The notes beneath the pieces were generated by a model, which searched no databases, had not been told where the DNA came from, and saw only the letters and a list, made by a program, of their open reading frames with translations. The translations under genes were made by a program, and so were the position numbers. DNA of 14,664 nt from Desulfocurvus sp. (GTDB taxonomy: Bacteria > Desulfobacterota > Desulfovibrionia > Desulfovibrionales > Desulfovibrionaceae), in assembly GCF_023230885.1 (NCBI RefSeq), contig NZ_JALNWM010000068.1:1-14664 (forward strand), read 5' to 3'. Every line of letters starts with the position of its first letter. Position 1 is the stretch's first letter. Of this stretch, positions 6,853-13,861 are shown piece by piece.

Positions 6853-9516
6853 TCAGGCTTCCTGGGCCGCTTCGGGGGCCGGGTCCTTCTCCTCGTCGCC
6901 GGGCAGGGCGCTGGGGCCGAAGCCGAGCAGGATCGGGCTGGCCACGAAGATGGAGGAGTATGTGCCCACGCCGATACCGATGAGCAGCGCCAGGGCGAAG
7001 TCGTGGATCACCGCGCCGCCGAAGATGAACAGCCCGGCGACCACGAGCAGGGTCGTGCCCGAGGTCAGCAGCGTGCGCGAGAGGGTCTGGTTGATGGAGG
7101 CGTTGATGACCTCCTTGAAGTCCTTGCGCTTGCGCCCGCCCAGGTTCTCGCGGATGCGGTCGAAGACGATGATGGTGTCGTTGAGCGAGTAGCCGATGAT
7201 GGTCAGCAGCGCGGCGATGATGGTCAGGTCGAACTCCTTGCCCAGCAGGGAGAACACACCCACCGTGACCAGCACGTCATGGACAAGTGCCACCACCGCG
7301 CCCAATGCGTAGTTGAGTCTGAGGCGCCAGCACAGGCCCAGGGTAATGACCAGGGCGGCCACGATAAGCAGGCTCATGGGCACGCTGATCAGGTCCAGCA
7401 GGTAGACGCCGGTGGCCAGCCCGGCGGCCATGATGCCCGCGGCCATCCAGCGGGCCTCGAAGCGCCCGGAGATGTAGATGGCGATGAGCAGCACGGCGTA
7501 GAACATGGCCTCCAGGGCACTCTCGCGCAGGTCCGCGCCGACCTTGGGGCCGACCATCTCCTGGCGCTGGATCTCGTAGGCCGCGTCGGGCGCCTGGGCG
7601 GTCATGGCCGCCCGGACGTGATCGCGCACGGTGTCCGTGCCCAGGCCCTGCTGCTCGGAGATGCGCACCAGGTACTCGTGGTCGGCCTCCATGCCGATGC
7701 GCTGCACGGCCACGCCCTCCAGGCCCTCGGCCACCAGGGCCTTGGCGAAGGCCTCGGTGTCCAGCCCGCCGTCCACGCGCATCTGCACGGTGACGCCACC
7801 GGCGAAGTCGATGCCGTACTTGGGGCCGCCGTGGGCCACCAGGGAGCCGACGCCCACCAGGAGGGCCAGGGCCGAGGCGGCGAAGGCCACGCGCCGGTTG
7901 CCGATGAAGTTGAACGCCGTGCCGGGCCGGACGAACGACAGCCCGGCCACGGGGTTCTTGACCTTGGGCAGCAGGTCGAAGAGCACGCGCGAAACGAAGA
8001 TCGCCGTGAACATGGAGGCGATGATGCCCAGGGTCAGGGTCACGGCGAAGCCGCGCACGGGCCCGGTGCCGAACTGGTAGAGGATGACCGCCGCGATGAT
8101 GGTGGTCACGTTGGCGTCGAGGATGGTCAGGGTGGCCTTGGCGTACCCCTCGGCGACGGCCGCCGCGCTGGACAATCCGCGCCGCAGTTCCTCGCGGATG
8201 CGCTCGAAGATGATGATGTTGGCGTCCACGGCCATGCCGATGGTCAGGATGATGCCCGCGATGCCCGGCAGGGTCAGAGTGGCGCCGAAGGCGGCCAGCC
8301 CGGCCATGATGAGCACGATGTTGAACAGCAGCACCGCGTTGGCCACCAGCCCGCCGAAGCCGTAGTACAGGGCCATGAAGCCCAGCACCAGGGCGAAGCC
8401 GACCAGCGTGGAGGTGATGCCCTTGTCGATGGATTCCTGGCCCAGGGAGGGGCCGACGCTGCGCTCTTCGAGCACGTTCACCGGGGCGGGCAGCGCGCCG
8501 GAGCGCAGCACCACGGCGAGGTCGGTGGCCTCCTCGGTGGTGAAGGAGCCGGAGATGGACGCATGGCCGCCGCTGATCTTCTGCTTGATGACCGGGGCGG
8601 AATAGACCTGCCCGTCCAGGACGATGGCCAGGCGCCGCCCCACGTTGTCGCCCGTCAGGCGCGAGAACTTGCGCCCGCCCGAGGCGTTGAGGGTCAGCGA
8701 CACATAGGGCTGGCCGAACTGGTCGTACTGCACCTGGGCGTTGGAGATGGCCTCGCCCGAGAGCATGGCCTCGCGGTGCAGGACGATGGGCCGTTCGAGA
8801 TAGGTGCCGTCGGGGTTCAGGTGGCGCTGTTGCAGCACGTCGCGCCCGACGCGGCGGGCGTCCTCGGGCTTGGTTTCGTCGTCCACAAGCTTGAACTCGA
8901 GGTGCGCGGTACGCCCGATGATGTCGATGGCCCGCTGGGGGTCGTCCAGGCCCGGCAGCTGCACCTGGATGCGGTTGCCCTCCTGGCGGCGGATGTCGGG
9001 CTCGGCCACGCCGAACTGGTCGATGCGGTTGCGGATGGTCTTCACGGCCTGATTCATGGTCAGGCGCTCGACCTCCTTGCGGTATTCGGGGCGCATGGCC
9101 AGGATGTAGCGCAGGCCCTCGCCCTGGGGCTGGCGCTCGGCCACGGTGTAGGCGGAGCCGTAGGAGTCCTGGATGAGGGAGTCGAATTCGGCCTGCTGCG
9201 CGGCCTTGGTCAGGACAATGCCCAGCCTGCCGTCGGGGGTCACGGCGGCGTTGTACACGGCGATGCGCTTCTCGCGGGCCAGGGTCTTCAGGTCCTCGCC
9301 CGTCTGCGACAGGGTGTACTCGGCGGCCTTTTCCACGTCGACGCCCAGGGTCAGGTGCACACCGCCGCGCAGGTCGAGCCCGAGGACGATCTGTTTCTCG
9401 GGCAGGATGGCGCGCAGGGCCGAATCCTGCGACAGATAGGAAGGAAGCGCCCAGGCCAGGCCCAGGACGCTCACCACCAGGACGATGGCAATGCGGTAAG
9501 GCAGGGTCCCTTTCAT
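6853..9516 (-). CDS. secDF: SecD-SecF fusion, Sec translocase accessory protein
   Basis: An 887-residue inner-membrane protein that uses the proton gradient to pull preproteins through SecYEG. The SecD half (about 1-518) has a first helix (7-25), LGLDLRGG (46-53), a large periplasmic region to about 355, then five helices with the proton-path aspartate D431 in GMAVDANIIIFERIREE. The SecF half starts at about 522 (AGLSFVRPG, like a SecF N-terminus), with YGIDFAGG (567-574), VGPKVGADL (655-663) and D780 in IGYSLNDTIIVFDRIREN. The halves are joined in frame with no stop. SecF carries about 46 extra residues (691-736) between RFEARW and ALGAVVALVHD, predicting two extra helices and about 14 in all. 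GAGGAGA (complement 9521-9527) is 4 bp before the ATG. It lies downstream of yajC, usually its partner; a terminator follows. Family certain; fused form and insertion read directly. Confidence 0.95.
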   Translation of the reverse strand: MKGTLPYRIAIVLVVSVLGLAWALPSYLSQDSALRAILPEKQIVLGLDLRGGVHLTLGVDVEKAAEYTLSQTGEDLKTLAREKRIAVYNAAVTPDGRLGIVLTKAAQQAEFDSLIQDSYGSAYTVAERQPQGEGLRYILAMRPEYRKEVERLTMNQAVKTIRNRIDQFGVAEPDIRRQEGNRIQVQLPGLDDPQRAIDIIGRTAHLEFKLVDDETKPEDARRVGRDVLQQRHLNPDGTYLERPIVLHREAMLSGEAISNAQVQYDQFGQPYVSLTLNASGGRKFSRLTGDNVGRRLAIVLDGQVYSAPVIKQKISGGHASISGSFTTEEATDLAVVLRSGALPAPVNVLEERSVGPSLGQESIDKGITSTLVGFALVLGFMALYYGFGGLVANAVLLFNIVLIMAGLAAFGATLTLPGIAGIILTIGMAVDANIIIFERIREELRRGLSSAAAVAEGYAKATLTILDANVTTIIAAVILYQFGTGPVRGFAVTLTLGIIASMFTAIFVSRVLFDLLPKVKNPVAGLSFVRPGTAFNFIGNRRVAFAASALALLVGVGSLVAHGGPKYGIDFAGGVTVQMRVDGGLDTEAFAKALVAEGLEGVAVQRIGMEADHEYLVRISEQQGLGTDTVRDHVRAAMTAQAPDAAYEIQRQEMVGPKVGADLRESALEAMFYAVLLIAIYISGRFEARWMAAGIMAAGLATGVYLLDLISVPMSLLIVAALVITLGLCWRLRLNYALGAVVALVHDVLVTVGVFSLLGKEFDLTIIAALLTIIGYSLNDTIIVFDRIRENLGGRKRKDFKEVINASINQTLSRTLLTSGTTLLVVAGLFIFGGAVIHDFALALLIGIGVGTYSSIFVASPILLGFGPSALPGDEEKDPAPEAAQEA

Positions 9517-9550
9517 GTGTTCTCCTCAAGGTCCGAGATACGGTGACGCC

Positions 9551-9690
9551 GCTGGCGGGGCGCGCCCCGCCAGCCCGAAGGCAGCAAGTTGATACGCCTT
9601 GTCAAAAGCCAAGGCAAGCGGAGCCCTCGGGGCCGCGCGGGGCCCGGTGGGGATCGCTTGCCTTGCAGGGCGCCGCGCTGCGCGCCGCCC
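9551..9690 (-). promoter_or_regulatory. Three-hairpin spacer between yajC and secDF
   Basis: The 177-bp spacer has no gene but three strong stems. In the direction of transcription: GGGCG-C-CGCGC against GCGCG-C-CGCCC (9668-9690), ending 3 bp after the yajC stop; CGCTTGCCTTG against CAAGGCAAGCG (9655-9665 with 9610-9620, perfect 11 bp), followed on the minus strand by GCTTTTGAC; and a perfect 24-bp palindrome (9551-9574) 24 bp before the secDF ribosome binding site. The middle stem plus T-run could be a partial terminator lowering secDF expression relative to yajC. The stems are seen; the role is inferred. Confidence 0.5.
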
Positions 9691-9693
9691 GGA

Positions 9694-10044
9694 CTACTTC
9701 TTGCCCTTTGCGGTGTCCTTGGGGCTCCTGTCCGCCATGGCGGACACGAAGTTGCGGTTGACCTCGACGATCATGTCGTTGCCCAGGTCCACGCGCAGCA
9801 CGTCGCCTTCCACCTCGACGATCCGGCCGTACATGCCGCCGCCGGTGAGCACCTTGTCGCCCTTCTTCAGGGCGGAGAGCATCTCGCGGTGCTGCTTCTG
9901 CTTCTTCTGCTGCGGGCGGATGAGCAGGAAGTAGAAGATGACGAACATGAGGATCAGCGGCATCAGGGCGCCCAGGGCACCACCGGCGCCGCCGTCGCCA
10001 CCGGCGGGCGGGGCCATGGCATACGCGACTTCGGGAAAGAACAT
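9694..10044 (-). CDS. yajC: YajC, Sec translocase subunit
   Basis: A 116-residue single-span inner-membrane protein associated with SecDF-SecYEG. After a short Gly/Ala-rich N-terminal stretch there is one hydrophobic helix (LMPLILMFVIFYFLLI), then the family motif RPQQKKQKQHREMLSALKKG and a small beta-rich cytoplasmic domain (DKVLTGGGMYGRIVEVEGD). The tail is Lys-rich. Length is typical. The frame is open far upstream through C-rich noncoding DNA, but the ATG at 10044 is chosen because GGAGGA (complement 10048-10053) lies 3 bp before it and the family begins there. secDF follows 177 bp downstream on the same strand, the usual yajC-secD-secF order, though with an unusually wide, structured spacer. 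It is divergent from the glutamate synthase genes. Confidence 0.94.
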   Translation of the reverse strand: MFFPEVAYAMAPPAGGDGGAGGALGALMPLILMFVIFYFLLIRPQQKKQKQHREMLSALKKGDKVLTGGGMYGRIVEVEGDVLRVDLGNDMIVEVNRNFVSAMADRSPKDTAKGKK

Positions 10045-10148
10045 CGTTCCTCCAGGATTGTTGATGGGACGTGGCCGCCGGGGGCGGCATGACTGGCTTT
10101 CGGATAATGACGAACACGGCCCCGCCTGGGGCCGGGCCGCAGTCAGGC

Positions 10149-10176
10149 ACTTAAATCGTCCGCCTGTTTTCGTCAA
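10149..10176 (-). promoter_or_regulatory. Candidate sigma-70 promoter of yajC-secDF
   Basis: On the minus strand TTGACG (complement 10171-10176, 5/6 consensus) stands 16 bp from TTAAGT (complement 10149-10154); TTTAAG with a 15-bp spacer is an equivalent reading. It is a local AT-rich patch in very GC-rich DNA. It would give a leader of about 100 nt with two stems: GGCCCC/GGGGCC (10118-10133) and GCCGCC/GGCGGC (10074-10088). Confidence 0.45.
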
Positions 10177-10179
10177 TGG

Positions 10180-10740
10180 AAAACGGCCCCCGCGGGGCGC
10201 GCTCCGCCAGCGGCCCGCCCCGGCGTGGCCCACGGCGCCAGCCCTCCGGCCCTGCCCTCGACCCGGGCCACGCCCCGGGCCGCGCCTCTCCCGGCTCCGG
10301 CGTTCGCCCCCCGCACCCCGGGCAAAGACGCCGGCCCCGCCACCCGGCCCACAGCGCCGCACCCCGGCCCGCCTGCCTCCGGCCCGCACCCCGGCCCATC
10401 TGCCCATCCGGCCCGCGCCCCTGCCTGCGGCGCCGCATCCACCCCGCCCCCGCCGGCCCTCGCGCCGCGTCTCCTGGCGCCGGACAGATGCCCCCGGCCC
10501 AACGGCCTGTGCCCGCACCCCCCCGTTGCCCGGCCCAAGCCGCCCGGGCGGCGCCCCCCGCAGCCGGGCCCGGGCTCGACCCCTACTTAAGGATATGCCC
10601 CGCAAAGCGCCCGCCCCCGTCCTCTGCTCCACAGACGGCACCCGCGTCCCCCGGGCCGCCTGCGCCGCCAAGCCCAGATGCCTGCTCCCAGCCATTTCCC
10701 GCCCCCCCCGGCCCTCAGCACATGCCCCAACATTTTGCGG
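10180..10740. other. C-rich, strand-asymmetric gene-free block
   Basis: About 560 bp, roughly 85% GC in the stretches I counted, with C well above G on the plus strand (33 C to 19 G in 10201-10260). Open frames exist on both strands only because stops are rare; their translations are Pro/Ala/Arg low complexity and match no family I know. The 12-mer GCACCCCGGCCC occurs twice (10359-10370 and 10386-10397), and related CCGGCCCGC words recur nearby. The minus strand of 10518-10545 reads as four G-tracts of at least three separated by 6, 2 and 4 bases, a standard G-quadruplex pattern. I see no convincing gene here. Confidence 0.6.
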
Positions 10741-10750
10741 ACAGGGTCCA

Positions 10751-10860
10751 GATTGTTGAATATATTATATGTTTAAAGCCCTTTGGTATTTTTTAGACAT
10801 AATTGTCATAATTGATAAGGATTTCTCACTTTACTTGGCGCAAAGTGTACTATAAAAGTA
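10751..10860 (+). promoter_or_regulatory. AT-rich island, probable promoter region of gltB operon
   Basis: About 110 bp of strongly AT-rich DNA in an otherwise GC-rich window. The best core promoter pairs TTTACT (10830-10835) with TATAAA (10851-10856, 5/6 consensus) at a short 15-bp spacing, predicting a start near 10863 and a leader of about 240 nt. Other -10-like words occur: TATTAT at 10763-10768 and, on the minus strand, TATAAT (complement 10764-10769), without a good -35. I see no clear sigma-54 (GG-N10-GC) site. Confidence 0.5.
10798..10814 (+). repeat. Tandem 8-bp direct repeat, possible activator site
   Basis: CATAATTG occurs at 10798-10805 and again at 10807-10814, a 9-bp period, about 16 bp upstream of the proposed -35. 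That position would suit a regulator that contacts RNA polymerase. Short AT-rich repeats also arise by chance. Confidence 0.35.
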
Positions 10861-11102
10861 ATTCCCGTTTGTCGGGCAGCTGCGTGAGCAGCGACGACGG
10901 CGCGAGCACGGACGCGCCGCACCTTCCCGACCCGCCAGGCGGTGACGCCCGGGCTGCCACCCGGAAAACACAACACGCGCAGACTTTGGCTTCGCCCGGC
11001 GGCTTTCGGGCGGCCCCGCGTTCGCCGGGAGCCGCATCCACGCACAGCTCCATCCGCCCGCCGGACCTGCCGCGAGCCGCCTGCGCGTCAGGGAGTCTCA
11101 CC
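10861..11102 (+). other. GC-rich leader upstream of the glutamate synthase genes
   Basis: If transcription starts near 10863 this becomes a 5' untranslated region of about 240 nt. Its first 60 nt can form three successive hairpins: CCCG/CGGG (10864-10876), GCTGC-GTGA-GCAGC with a GNRA-type loop (10879-10892), and GGCGCG/CGCGCC (10899-10918). I do not recognise a known riboswitch. The frame of the next gene is open through here, but its conserved N-terminal Cys rules out translation from further upstream. Confidence 0.4.
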
Positions 11103-12233
11103 ATGTGCCGATTGTTCGCTTTGACCAGCACCGAGCCCGTCTCGCCCATGCGCGCCGTCCGCGCCCTGGACGTGATGCGCGAGGGCCACGACGGCTCGGG
11201 CGTCGGGCTCTTCCTCACCGGCCTGGGCGGGCCGCTGGGTGCGCTCGCAGACTGCCCCATCCTGTCGGGCATCCTGACCAGCGAAGGCGAAAGGCGCCTG
11301 AACCAGTTCATGGACGACAAGGGCTTCACCCTCCGCCACCGCCTGAGCTGGAACCTGCCCGCCACGCCGCCCCCGGGCACCCCCCGGCGCGGCCTGTACC
11401 TCGTGGCGGCCTACGAGCCGCCCGACCGCTGGCGCGCCCTGCCTCCCGCCGAACGCGAACTGAACATCCTGCGCACCCGCCTGGAGCTGAAGCACATGGG
11501 CCTGGAGCGCGAGGACATCACCGTATTCAGCTTCTGGCCCGACGTGGTCATGCTCAAGGAGATCGGCGATCCCCTGGCCGTGGGCCGGTACCTGGACGTG
11601 GACCGCGAGGACCTGCACGCCCGCCAGATCCTGGCCCAGGGCAGGCAGAACACCAACTACGCCATCAACCTCTACGCCTGCCATCCCTTCTTCATCCAGG
11701 GCATCTGCACCATGACCAACGGCGAGAACACCGCCTTCGTGCCCATCAAGGACTGGCTCACGGCCTGCGGAGTGCCCGGCTACGAGGGTTATCACTCCGA
11801 CTCCGAAGTCTTCACGCACATCCTGCACTACGCCGTGCGCCGCCTGGGGCTGCCCCTCGCGGCCTACAAGCACGTCATCACCCCCCTGCCCGACGCCGAC
11901 ATGCGGAGCCACCCCGACGCGGCCTTCCTGGAGCAGCTCAAGGCCGCCTGCCGCAAGCTGATCATCGACGGGCCCAACTGCGTCATCGGCTGCCTGCCCG
12001 ACAGGACCATGTTCATGGTCCAGGACAGCAAGAAGCTGCGCCCCGGCGTGGTGGGCGGGCGCCCCGGCCTGTACGCCTTTTCCTCGGAGATATGCGGCCT
12101 GGACGCCGCCATCCCCGAACGTGACAAGACCCGCGACTTCCAGCCCATGCACCTGGACACCGCCATCGTCGGGCCCGGATGCGAGGAGATCGAGATATGC
12201 CGTCAAACGCAGCCATTGCCCCAAGCACGCTGA
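11103..12233 (+). CDS. Glutamate synthase amidotransferase protein (class II)
   Basis: A 376-residue glutaminase part of a split, archaeal-type glutamate synthase (GltB1-like). It hydrolyses glutamine and passes ammonia to the FMN synthase protein encoded next. C2, exposed after Met removal, is the class II N-terminal nucleophile (MCRLFALTS). Other class II features are REGHDGSGVG (26-35), TNGEN (205-209) and SDSE (232-235). The frame runs another 97 codons upstream, but only the ATG at 11103 places Cys next to Met; AGGGAG (11090-11095) lies 7 bp before it. It overlaps the next gene by 37 bp, implying coupled translation and a fixed ratio of subunits. In most bacteria this domain is the N-terminus of a GltB of about 1500 residues; here it is a separate protein, as in archaea and some anaerobes. 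Confidence 0.9.
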   Translation: MCRLFALTSTEPVSPMRAVRALDVMREGHDGSGVGLFLTGLGGPLGALADCPILSGILTSEGERRLNQFMDDKGFTLRHRLSWNLPATPPPGTPRRGLYLVAAYEPPDRWRALPPAERELNILRTRLELKHMGLEREDITVFSFWPDVVMLKEIGDPLAVGRYLDVDREDLHARQILAQGRQNTNYAINLYACHPFFIQGICTMTNGENTAFVPIKDWLTACGVPGYEGYHSDSEVFTHILHYAVRRLGLPLAAYKHVITPLPDADMRSHPDAAFLEQLKAACRKLIIDGPNCVIGCLPDRTMFMVQDSKKLRPGVVGGRPGLYAFSSEICGLDAAIPERDKTRDFQPMHLDTAIVGPGCEEIEICRQTQPLPQAR

Positions 12234-13831
12234 GCCACGTCGACCTGCCCTGGCGGATCGACTGGACCGGGGACAAGTGCACCCTGTGCGGCCAGTGCGT
12301 GGCCGTGTGTCCCGTGCGGGCCATCGAGCTCGGCGTGTTCCGCAAGCGCGAGATCAAGGCGTCCTTCGGCCTTTCCACCACCAGCGAGAACCAGTACAGC
12401 GTCCGGTACGGCATCCGCCAGAAGACCGACCCGGGCTTCGCCTGCATCGGCTGCGGCATGTGCGACATGGTCTGCCCGGGCGACGCCATCACCCCCCGGC
12501 GCAACGACGAGCAGCCCAAGCTCCGGATGCACGCCAACAAGGGCGGCGCCCCGCGCACGCGCGGCGGGCGGCGCAACGACCGGGGCTCCCTCCTCGACCA
12601 GATCAAGTTCGTGCGCATCTCCATGCTCACCGACCCCGCCCTGGACGCCGGGCGCCACGAGTTCGACCTGACGACCATGATCGGGCGCATCCTGCCGCCG
12701 GAAACGGCCCTGGAGACCCTGCGCAACCAGGGCTGGATGCCCCCGGTGCGCAAGATATACCCGCTGCTCATCGGCGGCATGAGCTTCGGCGCCCTCTCGC
12801 CCAACATGTGGGAAGGGCTCCAGATGGGCGTGGCCTACCTGAACGAGGAGCTGCACATGCCGGTGCGCATGTGCACCGGCGAGGGCGGCTGCCCGCCGCG
12901 CCTGCTGCGCTCCCGTTTTCTCAAATATGTCATTTTGCAGATCGCCTCGGGCTATTTCGGCTGGGACGAGATCATCCACGCCCTGCCCGAGATGAAGGAA
13001 GACCCCTGCGCCGTAGAGATCAAATACGGCCAGGGGGCCAAGCCCGGCGACGGCGGCCTGCTCATGTGGCACAAGGTCAACAAGCTCATCGCCGCCATCC
13101 GCGGCGTGCCCGTGGGCGTCAGCCTGCCCTCGCCGACCACCCACCAGACCAAGTACTCCATCGAGGAGGCCGTGGCCAAGATGATCCAGTCCATGTCCAT
13201 GGCCTGGGGCTTCCGGGTGCCGGTCTACCCCAAGATCAGCGCCACAACCACCTCGCTGGCGGTGCTGAACAACCTGGCACGCAACAAATACGCCGCCGGG
13301 CTGGCCATCGACGGCGAGGACGGCGGCACGGGCGCGGCGTACAACGTGTCCATGGACCACATGGGCCACCCCATCGCCTCGAACATCCGCGACTGCTACC
13401 TGAACCTGTGCCGCATCGGGGCCCAGAACGAGCTGCCGCTCATCGCCGGCGGCGGCGTGGGCAAGAACGGCAACCTCGCGGCCAACGCCGCCGCGCTGAT
13501 CATGCTCGGCGCCTCCGCCGTGCAGGTCGGCAAGTACATCATGCAGGCCGCGGCGGGCTGCGTGGGCAGCGAGGGCGACCGCTGCAACGTCTGCAACATC
13601 GGCGTCTGCCCCAAGGGCATCACCTCGCAGGACCCGCGCCTCTACCGCCGCCTGGACCCCGAAAAGGTCGCCGGGCGCGTCGTGGAGGTCTTCCTGGCCT
13701 TCGACAGCGAAATGAAGAAAATCCTCGCGCCCCTGGGCCGGTCCACCTCCCTGCCCATCGGCATGTCCGACGCCCTGGGCATCGGCGACAAGAACGCGGC
13801 CGACCGCCTGAGCATCCGCTACTGCGTCTAG
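12197..13831 (+). CDS. gltB: Glutamate synthase, ferredoxin plus FMN synthase domain
   Basis: A 544-residue catalytic part of the split glutamate synthase: 2-oxoglutarate plus ammonia (from glutamine) plus two electrons gives glutamate. Residues 28-38 (CTLCGQCVAVCP) and 83-93 (CIGCGMCDMVCP) are two 4Fe-4S ferredoxin motifs, the electron entry. The FMN-binding synthase barrel follows (about 185-500): IGGMSFGALS (192-201), CTGEGGCPPR (226-235), PKISATTTS (345-353), GLAIDGEDGGTGAA (368-381) and IAGGGVGKNG (416-425). A final cysteine group, C455, C463, C466 and C471, likely holds another Fe-S cluster; its spacing (C-x2-C-x4-C) differs from the C-x5-C-x4-C of standard bacterial GltB. An ATG at 12179 is in frame, but 12197 has GAGGAG (12183-12188) 8 bp upstream. 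No NAD(P)H domain is present, so ferredoxin or another subunit must supply electrons. Confidence 0.92.
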   Translation: MPSNAAIAPSTLSHVDLPWRIDWTGDKCTLCGQCVAVCPVRAIELGVFRKREIKASFGLSTTSENQYSVRYGIRQKTDPGFACIGCGMCDMVCPGDAITPRRNDEQPKLRMHANKGGAPRTRGGRRNDRGSLLDQIKFVRISMLTDPALDAGRHEFDLTTMIGRILPPETALETLRNQGWMPPVRKIYPLLIGGMSFGALSPNMWEGLQMGVAYLNEELHMPVRMCTGEGGCPPRLLRSRFLKYVILQIASGYFGWDEIIHALPEMKEDPCAVEIKYGQGAKPGDGGLLMWHKVNKLIAAIRGVPVGVSLPSPTTHQTKYSIEEAVAKMIQSMSMAWGFRVPVYPKISATTTSLAVLNNLARNKYAAGLAIDGEDGGTGAAYNVSMDHMGHPIASNIRDCYLNLCRIGAQNELPLIAGGGVGKNGNLAANAAALIMLGASAVQVGKYIMQAAAGCVGSEGDRCNVCNIGVCPKGITSQDPRLYRRLDPEKVAGRVVEVFLAFDSEMKKILAPLGRSTSLPIGMSDALGIGDKNAADRLSIRYCV

Positions 13832-13861
13832 CGCACGCGGCGACGACCGGAGAGAGATGAA

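Noticed and set aside
9551..9574. The 24-bp palindrome as a second copy of the 62-bp palindrome
   Set aside because: Both share short GGGGCG-type words only; the arms do not align beyond what GC-rich sequence gives by chance.
10176..10796. Open frames of 120-206 codons on both strands of the C-rich block
   Set aside because: Stops are rare at this base composition; the products are Pro/Ala/Arg low complexity in several frames at once and have no convincing start signals.
10812..11102. Upstream in-frame extension of the amidotransferase gene from an ATG at 10812
   Set aside because: Class II amidotransferases need Cys directly after the initiator Met, which only the ATG at 11103 gives; that ATG also has a good ribosome binding site, and the extension overlaps the likely promoter.
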